Below, one piece after another: positions 7,990 through 15,134 of a DNA stretch of 15,458 bases. The notes beneath the pieces were generated by a model. That model saw only the letters and a list, made by a program, of their open reading frames with translations. It did not search any database and was not told the DNA's origin. Location: assembly GCA_021199395.1 (NCBI GenBank), contig JAJQIE010000315.1, positions 1-15,458 on the forward strand, given 5' to 3'. Source of the stretch: Lachnospiraceae bacterium. GTDB lineage: Bacteria > Bacillota > Clostridia > Lachnospirales > Lachnospiraceae. How positions within the stretch are numbered: the stretch's first letter is position 1; every line of letters starts with the position of its first letter. The translations under genes were made by a program, and so were the position numbers.

Positions 7990-8501
7990 AAACGTTATTT
8001 ATAAATGCCAGCCCCAAAACACGGTTCAGCGCTTCCTCGTATTTTCAAAAGCTGCAGGTATTTCGCAATTTCTGCGCAAGAAGCGGTTTGAACTGGTGCG
8101 GAGGCATAGGAATCAGCGGAGGGGTCATGCTGAATGTCACACAGATCCTGTTCACGGTAAATGTGGCCGTGCTGCTTTTAAACGTATTGCCCAGCGGTAT
8201 TTTATATGGAAATTTTCTTCCGACAGAGCCATTCATGAGCTTCGCAGTAAATACCTTCGTCCTGCTGTTCCTGAACCTCGGAGTCCTGTACAATGTCTTT
8301 CAGATGGGTCGGGCGATAAACAGAGGCAGCCGGGAGCATTTCGGTAATAAATATACGCGGATCATGCTCCCATCCCTGCTGTTTATTCTTATTGCCGACA
8401 TTTTTTTTACCGTTATCTCTGTCTTTTCAGGCGGTATTTTCAGGGGATGGCTTTCCCCAAAAAACAAACAGGACACTGATTTTCTGTCGCTGTTGAAATA
8501 A
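7986..8501 (+). pseudogene. Internally deleted flavodoxin-family membrane protein (second of a pair)
   Basis: A 171-codon frame starting at GTG 7986. Residues 1-24 match the start of a flavodoxin-fold oxidoreductase (MKTLFINASPKTRFSASSYF, with the phosphate-binding loop). The next residues jump to the late part of such proteins (FCARSGLNWCGGIGISGG), so about a hundred residues holding most of the flavin site appear lost, in frame. The C-terminal part has three hydrophobic segments (about 50-72, 82-108 and 128-150). The frame is open and could still make a membrane peptide, but flavin binding is unlikely. It overlaps the first gene of the pair by GTGA. An alternative is that this is a naturally short family member; comparison with a related genome would decide. 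Confidence 0.6.
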
Positions 8502-8665
8502 AGGCACCCATGATTTTTAGCAATATCATTATCAGATTTTATGCGGAACAGAAGTAGCTCTGTATTAGACTCTCCGAAATCCTCCTGTCCCGCCGTTTAC
8601 CTGACGATATATTATCATACAACATCTTATTTATACGGTTACAGCATTTTAAGTCAGGCTATTTT
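8502..8665. other. Gene-free gap with an orphan ribosome binding site
   Basis: No gene or strong terminator is visible. On the minus strand an excellent AGGAGG (8581-8586) is followed by no ATG, GTG or TTG at normal distance, and an AT-rich stretch that could hold a -10 box lies just before it. This looks like the promoter and ribosome binding site of a gene whose body has been deleted, in keeping with the relics on both sides. The reading is an inference. Confidence 0.3.
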
Positions 8666-8743
8666 TTAATCCCAGACGAAAACTACTTTCTGAGTTTTTC
8701 CAGAATCAAATAATCGGAACGCTTCATCCGCATCATCTGTCAT
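8666..8743 (-). pseudogene. C-terminal tail of a zinc-type alcohol dehydrogenase
   Basis: A 25-codon frame encodes DADEAFRLFDSGKTQKVVFVWD and then a stop. This matches the closing segment of medium-chain zinc-dependent alcohol dehydrogenases, which typically ends with an AFRL..SGK..GKVV pattern; here one glycine before KVV is missing. Nothing else of the enzyme is present. It begins at the stop codon of the mgtE relic (ATGA overlap), so a deletion probably fused the end of mgtE to the end of this gene. The match is short, so confidence is moderate. Confidence 0.55.
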
Positions 8744-9287
8744 CCCGCCAGATGCATTACCTGTATCAGCAGAATCCAGCTCAGTCCATAGTATGTAACC
8801 ACAGCCACCAGATCGTTTATCGTCGTAATCAGCGGGCCAGAAGCGACTGCCGGATCTATGTGGATTTTATGGAAAAACATCGGTATGCAGGTCCCCACCA
8901 TCGAGGAGATCAGCATTGCCGCCATTAAGGAAATGCCGACACAAGAAGACACGGCAAAGGAAAAACCAGGAGCGGCTCTTTCAGATCCTCCTCCGCGGCC
9001 AGTCCGGCGAATTTCGCATAATCCTCTCCCATCTCATCATCTACCAGTTCCACAATGCTCTGGGAAGTAATTACACCGAGCAGCCGGTTATCATCATCCA
9101 GCACCGGAATCGAGTCTTCGGAATAATTTTTCAGCTTTTCAATACAGTCATCAATCGGCGTGTGACCGTAAACATACGGATAAGAAGCTACGATCAGGTC
9201 TTCCAGACTGGCATCCTGCCGGGCAATGATCAGATCCTTTAAATCAATGGCTCCATAAAAAGTGCCATCCTCCGCTATTGTAAAAAG
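8740..9287 (-). pseudogene. mgtE: mgtE relic: second CBS domain joined to last helices
   Basis: Fragments of a magnesium channel of the MgtE family. Bases 9287-8953 encode the CBS region (DGTFYGAIDLKDLI, SIPVLDDDNRLLGVITS, then GEDYAKFAGLAAEEDLKEPL, the junction that normally leads into the membrane domain). The frame then breaks, and bases 8952-8740 in another frame encode the last part of the channel, with the signature DPAVASGPLITTINDLVAVVTYYGL that lines the ion path. The N-terminal domain, the start of the first CBS domain and most membrane helices are missing, and a stop precedes residue one of the fragment. MgtE imports Mg2+ under CBS-domain control; this copy cannot. The upstream break is at the promoter region of the divergently placed PadR gene. 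Confidence 0.88.
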
Positions 9288-9301
9288 TAAAGAAAAAACT
9301 C

Positions 9302-9352
9302 TTTACAGATGTATCGAACCGTGATATATTTGTTGCATCGAAGTGCGATATA
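9302..9352 (+). promoter_or_regulatory. PadR gene promoter with two operator-like repeats
   Basis: TTTACA (9302-9307) and TATATT (9325-9330), 17 bases apart, make a strong vegetative promoter. Two similar 17-base sites, 9312-9328 and 9336-9352, both read (T/C)ATCGAA....GATATA and each has dyad symmetry (TATC/GATA and ATCG/CGAT). They cover the -10 box and the start region, where binding of PadR would block its own transcription. Autorepression is typical of PadR regulators; binding here is inferred. Confidence 0.6.
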
Positions 9353-9476
9353 AACAGGGAACGCCGTTACGAGCTGCACCGGTGGATTATAAAAGTCGCA
9401 ATTTGCGTATCAGACAGTGAAGAATGTCCAGGCAGCTTCGTGACAGGTTCTTAAAATTTCATGGAAAGGTGGTTTC

Positions 9477-9794
9477 ATGGACAAACGCATTCAACGAATC
9501 TATGTACCCATGACAGAATCCGCTTTCTATATCCTGCTCTCTCTGCAGACAGAGCGGCACGGATACGGAATCGGTCAGCGGGTAAAGGAGCTGACAGAAG
9601 GAGAACTGGTTATCGGGCCAGGGACAATGTATGGAACTCTTGGCAAAATGGAAAAGGACGGATTGATAGAATTTACCAGAGAATGTGAAAAGCGGAAATA
9701 TTACCGCATTACCGCTCTCGGAAGCGAAATTCTGGAGCTGGAAAAGGAACGGATCCGTCATTTATACAGAGTGATTGAGGAGGATGAGGTATGA
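9477..9794 (+). CDS. PadR-family transcriptional regulator
   Basis: A 105-residue protein, the usual size of a PadR subfamily-2 regulator. The winged-helix region is clear: TESAFYILLSLQTERHGYGI, then GPGTMYGTLGKMEKDGLI as the recognition helix and wing start, then KRKYYRITALG as the wing, followed by a short C-terminal dimerisation helix with RIRHLYRVIEE. The start at 9477 follows AGGTGG at 5 bases. A leader of about 120 bases separates it from the promoter. The stop overlaps the start of the DUF2812 gene by ATGA, so the two are translationally coupled. Members repress membrane or export genes and themselves; the partner signal is unknown. It probably binds the repeats at 9312-9352. Confidence 0.9.
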   Translation: MDKRIQRIYVPMTESAFYILLSLQTERHGYGIGQRVKELTEGELVIGPGTMYGTLGKMEKDGLIEFTRECEKRKYYRITALGSEILELEKERIRHLYRVIEEDEV

Positions 9795-10333
9795 ATACTG
9801 ACACAAAACGATTCGTCCGTTTTTTTACGATTACAGATTATGAGGCGGAGGAACAATGGCTGCATGAAATGTACTTAAAGGGCTGGAAGCCTCTTAAATT
9901 TACACCGCCATGCTTTTACGTATTCGAAGCATGCGAACCGGCGGATATGATTTTCAGGCTGGAATTTCATGAGCGCTCTGTCGATACACAGCCGGAATAT
10001 CTGAAGATGGTCAACGATTATGGCTGGGAATATCTGTTTTCCTGCACGAACTGGCGCTATTTCTGCAAGCCTGCCTCTCCGGATGACCAGAGCAACGAGC
10101 TGTTCACAGATAACTCGTCCAGGATGGAGATGGTCTGGAAAATTGCGCGGCGCAGATATCTTCCAATTGCAGTGATCTTTTTATGCTGCGTACTGCCCTA
10201 CACCATTCGTACCTTTTCCGGTGAATTCGAAGCCGTACTGGGTGTCCTCTGGATCTGTCTGTTCCTGTTTTATACCATACTGCTGCTGTATTGCGGAGCC
10301 GGGCTGCTGAGGCTGAGGAAAAAATTTCGATGA
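9791..10333 (+). CDS. DUF2812 domain membrane protein
   Basis: A 180-residue protein of the DUF2812 family, commonly paired with a PadR regulator in Clostridia. Residues about 1-95 form the soluble domain (RFFTITDYEAEEQWLHEMYLKGW, then MVNDYGWEYLF and WRYFCKP, which are the recurring family motifs). Two membrane helices follow at about 120-137 and 147-170, with a basic tail. The function of the family is not established; the pairing suggests a membrane-stress or drug-response module whose expression PadR controls. It is coupled to the PadR gene by a 4-base overlap. No strong terminator is visible after it, only an A/T stem near 10370-10397 followed by a T-run. Confidence 0.85.
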   Translation: MNTDTKRFVRFFTITDYEAEEQWLHEMYLKGWKPLKFTPPCFYVFEACEPADMIFRLEFHERSVDTQPEYLKMVNDYGWEYLFSCTNWRYFCKPASPDDQSNELFTDNSSRMEMVWKIARRRYLPIAVIFLCCVLPYTIRTFSGEFEAVLGVLWICLFLFYTILLLYCGAGLLRLRKKFR

Positions 10334-10421
10334 GCTGGTGTGCGATGCACTGTATCTGTTTATCATTCAGAAAATTGTGATTACGCATTACATTTTCCTT
10401 CATTTTTTTGTTGTTCTATCC

Positions 10422-10449
10422 TTGATATTCCTTCAGAAAAGTGTATACT
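10422..10449 (+). promoter_or_regulatory. Predicted sigma-A promoter for the AAA_14/DUF4143 gene
   Basis: TTGATA (10422-10427) and TATACT (10444-10449) are 16 bases apart, and the ribosome binding site follows within 20 bases, so the leader would be very short. This supports separate transcription of the ATPase gene and argues against the longer reading frame that begins at 10338. Confidence 0.6.
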
Positions 10450-10475
10450 GGGTCATACAGGAAGGAGTGATGACT

Positions 10476-11762
10476 ATGTTTCGTACAGCTATGACAGAAT
10501 TATGCCTCTGGAAGGAGAAAGAAAACCGAAAGCCGCTGATTCTGAAAGGAGCCAGGCAGACCGGGAAAACCTGGCTTATGCGTGAATTCGGAAATACACA
10601 ATTTAAAAAAACTGCGTACATCAACTTTGACAGCAATGTGCGTATACGACAGATATTTGATCAGGATTATGATATACCAAGAATTTTGCGAATGATCAAC
10701 ATTGAGTCCGGTGTGTCTATCACACCAGGAGATACCCTGATTATTTTTGATGAGGTGCAAGAAGCTCCAAAAGCTATCTCTTCTTTCAAATATTTTTTCG
10801 AAAATGCACCGGAATATGCTGTAATTGCCGCAGGGTCGCTTCTCGGTGTTTCTATTCACGAAGGTGTCTCGTTTCCAGTAGGGAAAGCAGATACTTTAAA
10901 AATCTATCCCATGTCTTTTTACGAGTTTTTACTGGCCGTTGGTGAAACAGGGCTGGCCGATCTGCTCGATCAAAAAGACTATGACTCCATGAATATTTTT
11001 TCAGATAAGTATATTCACTGGCTAAAGCTCTATTATTTTATCGGAGGAATGCCGGAAGCAGTCCAGGATTATATTTTACATCAGGATGTCTTTTCTGTCC
11101 GCGAAATTCAAAACCAGATTTTGGAACTTTATGAAAGCGATTTCAGCAAACATACCCCCACAGGAGAACTCGCGAGGCTCCGGATGGTATGGAATTCGAT
11201 CCCCGGACAACTTGCCAAAGAAAACAAAAAATTTTTCTTTGGTCAAATCCGTCCAGGTGCACGTGCAAAAGATTTCGAGCTCGCCATTGAATGGCTGCTT
11301 GACTGTGGACTGATCCAGAAGGTATATCGTGTACAAAAACCTGCGATTCCCCTAAAGTCATATATTGATTTTTCCACGTTTAAAATTTATCTTCTGGATG
11401 TCGGTCTTCTTGGAGCAATGAGTGAACTGGAGGCACAGATTATTCTGAAAGGGAACGATTTATTCACAGAATTTAAGGGAGCCCTAACGGAACAGTATGT
11501 TCTCCAGCAGTTGCTGTCAGATACCGTTTATACACCATATTATTATTCAGCGTCATCACATAACGAAATTGATTTCATGGTACAAAAGGGCGGTGCGATA
11601 GTGCCTGTTGAAGTTAAAGCGGAGGAGAATCTTAAAGCTAAAAGCCTGAAAGCATATTGTGAGAAACACAGCCCTGAATATGCAGTGCGAACCTCTATGA
11701 CAAATTATAAAGAGCAGGGCTGGATGACGAATCTTCCACTATACGCGATCCGCAATCTGTAG
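10476..11762 (+). CDS. AAA_14/DUF4143 family ATPase
   Basis: A 428-residue ATP-binding protein. I set the start at 10476 (MFRTAM) since AGGAG lies 8 bases before it; ATG 10470 is too close. The N-terminal AAA_14 domain has Walker A GARQTGKT (25-32) and Walker B LIIFDE (88-93), followed by sensor-like AAGSLLG. The C-terminal DUF4143 domain (about 195-380) ends with NEIDFMV and VPVEVK (E364, D366, E379, K381), the residue pattern of a PD-(D/E)XK nuclease fold. These proteins are widespread, often in multiple copies in Clostridia and Bacteroidetes, and their role is not settled; DNA-linked or mobile functions have been suggested. It has its own promoter, looks more AT-rich than the flanking genes and stands alone, consistent with gain by transfer. 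Confidence 0.9.
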   Translation: MFRTAMTELCLWKEKENRKPLILKGARQTGKTWLMREFGNTQFKKTAYINFDSNVRIRQIFDQDYDIPRILRMINIESGVSITPGDTLIIFDEVQEAPKAISSFKYFFENAPEYAVIAAGSLLGVSIHEGVSFPVGKADTLKIYPMSFYEFLLAVGETGLADLLDQKDYDSMNIFSDKYIHWLKLYYFIGGMPEAVQDYILHQDVFSVREIQNQILELYESDFSKHTPTGELARLRMVWNSIPGQLAKENKKFFFGQIRPGARAKDFELAIEWLLDCGLIQKVYRVQKPAIPLKSYIDFSTFKIYLLDVGLLGAMSELEAQIILKGNDLFTEFKGALTEQYVLQQLLSDTVYTPYYYSASSHNEIDFMVQKGGAIVPVEVKAEENLKAKSLKAYCEKHSPEYAVRTSMTNYKEQGWMTNLPLYAIRNL

Positions 11763-11844
11763 ATCAGCCACTTTCCACATCTTTGATAACGTGAATAACA
11801 TGGTAATAATATATTTTTTATTGTACTTTTCCTGAATATGTTCG

Positions 11845-13002
11845 TCAGACCGAAATCAAAGACTCGGAGGCTCCTCCTCTGCCCGCCAGGATCCACCCGG
11901 ACGTCAGCGCGGTCAGCGGCGCGGCAAGCACCAGGCCAAAGGAACCGACCAGAGTATGGATGATTTCAGATGTCACGTATTTATAATTCAGGATATTGAT
12001 GATCGGAGTCCCCTGTGCCATAAAGACCATCAGCAGGGCAATATAACCTCCCGAATACGCAAGTAAAAGGGTGGTAGTCATTGTTCCCATCGCCGCCTGT
12101 CCAACGTGCATACCGGATTTGGCCGCGTCCCAGCGGGACAGATCCGGGCGTTTTTGTACGACCTCGTTCACGGCCGCCGCAATATCTACGGTCAGATCCA
12201 TCATCGCCCCCGATGATCCGACAAAAATACTAGCCATAAAGATCCGCGTCAGATCCAGATTCTCATAACCGCTGTAAAGAAGTGTTTCCGAGAACGACAT
12301 GACCGCGCCCTGTATCTTAAAGGTAGAGGTGCAGACGATTCCGAGGACGCAGGTCAGCGCCAGGCCGGAAATCGCGCCAGTCACAGCCGCAAGGCAGCGA
12401 CGGTCAAAGCCAAATACCAGCGCAATGATCATCAATGTCAGCAGGGCTGTGATCGCTCCTCCCACAAGAATCGGGTCCATCCCTTTCAGGCAGCAGGGCA
12501 CCAGAACCTTCCAGATTGCCAGCACAGACAGGAGAAAGGACAGGATTGCCCGCAGCCCGGTCCCACCGGCAAACAGGATCAGGAACAGGAAAAACGCCGC
12601 GAGCAGCAGGATTTCGAGATTTAAACGATAGTGGTCAATCATGCTGACGGAGGATACCTCATCGTCGTTAAAGCTGACCAGTACCAGCGCCTTATCCCCT
12701 TCCTCATAAATCTTGTCCTGCTCCAGCGAGCCACTCAGCTTATTATTCGCCCAATACGTTTCTCCCTTATGACTGCCGCCCAGAAGTGTAACCTCGCAGG
12801 CCTGTTCGCCGGACTGCACGAGGCCGGTATTGATCACAGTCGAATTATCCACGCTGACGACTTCTGCTTTTATTCGCTCACCTCCATCCCGGTAAGCCGC
12901 GCCAGCCTCCTCAAAACCGGTAGGAATCACCAGCAGCACCGCAATTAATATAATGCAGACGATGACAGAAGCCCATGTCTGTCTTTTCTTTACTAAGTCC
13001 AT
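11845..13002 (-). CDS. YibE/F family membrane protein
   Basis: A 385-residue polytopic membrane protein of the YibE/F family. The start at 13002 follows GGAAGGG at about 9 bases. One helix (about 11-28) precedes an extracytoplasmic beta-rich domain (about 38-115, with EVTLLGGSHKGE), followed by seven or so helices. The family signature is seen in RIFMASIFVGSSGAMMDLTVDIAAAVNEV and in SGMHVGQAAMGTMTTTLLLAYSGG. Transport has been proposed for the family, but the substrate is not known. In many Firmicutes two YibE/F genes occur side by side; here only one is present. It converges on the ATPase gene, with 82 bases and no clear terminator between the two stops. An 8-bp tandem repeat lies 50 bases upstream of its start. 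Confidence 0.9.
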   Translation of the reverse strand: MDLVKKRQTWASVIVCIILIAVLLVIPTGFEEAGAAYRDGGERIKAEVVSVDNSTVINTGLVQSGEQACEVTLLGGSHKGETYWANNKLSGSLEQDKIYEEGDKALVLVSFNDDEVSSVSMIDHYRLNLEILLLAAFFLFLILFAGGTGLRAILSFLLSVLAIWKVLVPCCLKGMDPILVGGAITALLTLMIIALVFGFDRRCLAAVTGAISGLALTCVLGIVCTSTFKIQGAVMSFSETLLYSGYENLDLTRIFMASIFVGSSGAMMDLTVDIAAAVNEVVQKRPDLSRWDAAKSGMHVGQAAMGTMTTTLLLAYSGGYIALLMVFMAQGTPIINILNYKYVTSEIIHTLVGSFGLVLAAPLTALTSGWILAGRGGASESLISV

Positions 13003-13052
13003 CGCAATATTCCCTTCCTGTACTGTTCCATACGGACGATTACGCTTTATAT

Positions 13053-13124
13053 ATGTATTTATGTATTTATGTATTTATGTATTTATGTATTTATGTATTT
13101 ATGTATTTATATATTTGAATATTT
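13053..13124. repeat. 8-bp microsatellite (ATGTATTT, seven perfect copies)
   Basis: Seven perfect tandem copies of ATGTATTT run from 13053 to 13108, followed by two degraded copies (ATATATTT and GAATATTT). The array lies 51 bases upstream of the YibE/F start codon, in its promoter region. A TATAAA that could be a -10 box on the minus strand abuts the array (13046-13051), and a plus-strand TATAAT occurs at 13128-13133. Such arrays change length by slippage. Confidence 0.9.
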
Positions 13125-13353
13125 GTGTATAATGAGTCGTGCGGCAAAAGAACATCATACTATGGATTTCCCCGTACTTCATTCACCTTTTTCCATGTGT
13201 CACGGATTCACAGCTTTCTGTCATACTGGAAAAGAGCCGCGAACCGCCGCAGCTCTTCTTTCCATTTTCTGAAATCCCATGATTCAATCGACAAGAGATG
13301 CGATACTGCGAATTTTCTGTATTACTCGTTCTCACGCCCTCTGCATCCCATTT
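13125..13353. other. Gene-free spacer between microsatellite and phoA
   Basis: With the microsatellite this spacer makes up the 351-base gap between the YibE/F start and the alkaline phosphatase stop. No gene is supported; the short open frames have no ribosome binding site. The only clear structure is the hairpin at 13232-13257. Confidence 0.5.
13232..13257 (-). terminator. Probable intrinsic terminator downstream of phoA
   Basis: AAGAGCCGC and GCAGCTCTT form a 9-pair stem (one G-U pair) around an 8-base loop. On the minus strand a short T-run (CTCTTTTCC) follows, on the plus strand CTTCTTTCC, so it may act on both strands. It lies about 97 bases past the phoA stop. Confidence 0.5.
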
Positions 13354-14874
13354 TTACGCGGTAAGGTCCGTAAGGCCAAGGATGCTGATCAGCTTGTCAT
13401 GAATATCCGTATTGTCATAGGAGCCGCCGAAATTCTCCGCGCCGACGCCCTGTGCAAAGACTGCTGCCGGAAGTCCGGTGTGTGCGTAGGATGTAAAGCA
13501 GATACCGGATTTGTTATTTACCAGATGAGTTACCGTCACAGAGAACGGTGTGTAGGTACCATAGCTGATGTACTCGCCCTGCGTCTGCACTTCATTGCCC
13601 TCAGTATCTGTCGCGTAGCCATCCAGTGTAAGCTGATAAGCTTCCTGCAGCTCTTCCACCTCGTACTCAGTCAGAACAAGCGTGGAGCTCTCATTTTCTT
13701 CCTCCGTCGCGTTCTCCGGAAGAATCAGGCCGAACAGCTCTTCTACGTCTGTCATCGCGTCCTCAAAAGAGGTTCCATTCTCCAGATAGCCTTCCACATA
13801 GTCAGAGTCATATTTTGCAAAGGAAATTCCCTGATTCTGCGCATTGTCAAGATAGGTATCGTAATCCGTCCCGGCAAAACCGATAGACAGACCGCCCGTC
13901 TCATGGTCGCCTGTTACCACAATCAGCGTCTCATCCGGATGCTCCGCCGCAAAATCAACCGCTACCTGAACCGCATCCGCAAGCGCCAGCACATCATTGA
14001 TTACCGTCGCAGCGTCATTTGCGTGGCATGCCCAGTCAATTTTGCCGCCCTCGCACATCATAAAGAAGCCGTTGTCGTTATCCAGCACGTCAATTCCCTT
14101 TGTCACATAATCCGCAAGTGACCACTCGTCCTCCTCACGGTCAATTTCATAGCTCAGTGAATCACTGTCAGCCAGATTCTCTGTAACGATAAGGGTCTTT
14201 CCATCCTCCGCGGTCACTTCCTCCGCCTCGGCCTGTGTGCGCACGACATTGTATCCTGCTTCTGCTGCCAGCTCATACAGATCTGCCTGATCGCCATCCG
14301 CACCGGTCGGCTTCAGAAGTCCGCCGCCCGCAAAATAATCATACCCACTCTCAATCAGTTCGAGGCCGATTTCATAGTAGTTGTTGCGGCTTGCCTGATG
14401 CGCATAAAATGCTGCCGGTGTCGCGTGGTTCAGATTTACGGAGCTGATGACGCCGATTTTATAGCCGAGCTCATCCCTAAGCTGCTCCGCAACAGTTGTA
14501 TAACTGGTCGTCGTCGTCTCGTCCATATTAATGATGCCACTGTAGGTTTTATATCCGGAAGCGATCGATGTCGCCGTAGAAGCAGAATCCGGGCAGAAAG
14601 AACTGGAATCATAAGTCGTAGCGCTTCCTGTATAATCAAATTCCATAAAATTCAGCGCCACGTTGCCATCCAGTATCTCGTCGTCTGTATCATCCTCCAT
14701 CGCGCCCAGATAAGAAGACGCAAGCTGGAACTGAGAGTATGTCATACCATCGCCGATAAACAGGAATACATATTTTGGTGTCGCTGCGGTTTCTTCCGCC
14801 TGTACATAAGGCGCTGCAAGGGATGCGGTCATTCCCGCTGCCAGAAGAAGTGCCGTTAATCTTTTTGCTTTCAT
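13354..14874 (-). CDS. phoA: Secreted alkaline phosphatase
   Basis: A 506-residue exported enzyme that releases phosphate from organic monoesters outside the cell. GGAGG lies 12 bases before the start. Residues 1-26 are a signal peptide cleaved after VQA. The alkaline phosphatase core is complete: Asp42 in IGDGM for zinc and magnesium, nucleophile Ser97 in CPDSASTAT, His150 and Thr152 in NHATPAA, the EGGKIDWACHAND block, and TGDHETGG, with a late YAHTGLPAAVFAQG that supplies the last zinc histidine. His rather than Asp at the NHATPAA position is the form seen in Bacillus and animal enzymes. An insertion rich in acidic residues precedes the last block. No sortase or lipid anchor is seen, so release is likely. 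A promoter with PhoP-box-like repeats lies upstream, and a polyphosphate kinase gene precedes it on the same strand. Confidence 0.95.
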   Translation of the reverse strand: MKAKRLTALLLAAGMTASLAAPYVQAEETAATPKYVFLFIGDGMTYSQFQLASSYLGAMEDDTDDEILDGNVALNFMEFDYTGSATTYDSSSFCPDSASTATSIASGYKTYSGIINMDETTTTSYTTVAEQLRDELGYKIGVISSVNLNHATPAAFYAHQASRNNYYEIGLELIESGYDYFAGGGLLKPTGADGDQADLYELAAEAGYNVVRTQAEAEEVTAEDGKTLIVTENLADSDSLSYEIDREEDEWSLADYVTKGIDVLDNDNGFFMMCEGGKIDWACHANDAATVINDVLALADAVQVAVDFAAEHPDETLIVVTGDHETGGLSIGFAGTDYDTYLDNAQNQGISFAKYDSDYVEGYLENGTSFEDAMTDVEELFGLILPENATEEENESSTLVLTEYEVEELQEAYQLTLDGYATDTEGNEVQTQGEYISYGTYTPFSVTVTHLVNNKSGICFTSYAHTGLPAAVFAQGVGAENFGGSYDNTDIHDKLISILGLTDLTA

Positions 14875-14959
14875 AGCTATACTATACCTCCATTTTCAAT
14901 GCTGTGCTGTTTCATGCACGGCTTTCCTTTTAACCGGAGCCGCCGATTTTACTGCGGCC

Positions 14960-14990
14960 GCTCCCGCTTTTTAATATCTGATGCTATCCG
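14960..14990 (-). other. Hairpin in the phoA mRNA leader
   Basis: The predicted leader of about 170 bases contains a GC-rich stem on the minus strand, GGAGC plus CGC pairing with GCGGCTCC across a small bulge and a loop with AGTAAAATC. There is no U-run, so a terminator is not indicated. It could affect mRNA stability or be incidental. End positions are approximate. Confidence 0.3.
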
Positions 14991-15055
14991 GACAGCCTGT
15001 ATTTACTTTCTTTTTCTTACCCTTTTGTTCCCGATCAACGTTAATCACAGGTGCT

Positions 15056-15112
15056 ATTATAGGGCAGTAAAGTAAAATGCAAAATCCCGGCAGGTAAAAT
15101 GGCGGTAAAAAT
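15056..15112 (-). promoter_or_regulatory. phoA promoter with PhoP-box-like direct repeats
   Basis: A perfect TATAAT -10 box (minus strand, 15056-15061) has no good -35 box at 17 bases. Instead, T-rich direct repeats lie upstream: on the minus strand ATTTTACTTTACTGCC (15063-15078), ATTTTACCTGCC (15089-15100) and ATTTTTACCGCC (15101-15112). Spacing of 11 to 12 bases and a weak -35 are typical of PhoB/PhoP-activated promoters. The repeats are seen; PhoP control under phosphate starvation is inferred. Confidence 0.5.
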
Positions 15113-15134
15113 TACATAATCTGTTTTTCGATTT

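Noticed and set aside
10338..10475. 46-codon N-terminal extension of the ATPase with a hydrophobic stretch
   Set aside because: It overlaps the predicted promoter and ribosome binding site; the family begins at the AAA domain, so the start at 10476 is preferred.
11763..11844. Bidirectional terminator between the convergent ATPase and YibE/F genes
   Set aside because: The stretch is AT-rich but has no stem with enough GC pairs to support the call.
13053..13124. CRISPR array or coding repeat
   Set aside because: The unit is only 8 bp with no spacers, and the frame MYLCIYVFMYLCIY is a by-product of the repeat.
13279..14121. 280-codon plus-strand open frame
   Set aside because: It is antisense to the complete alkaline phosphatase gene and shows no motif.
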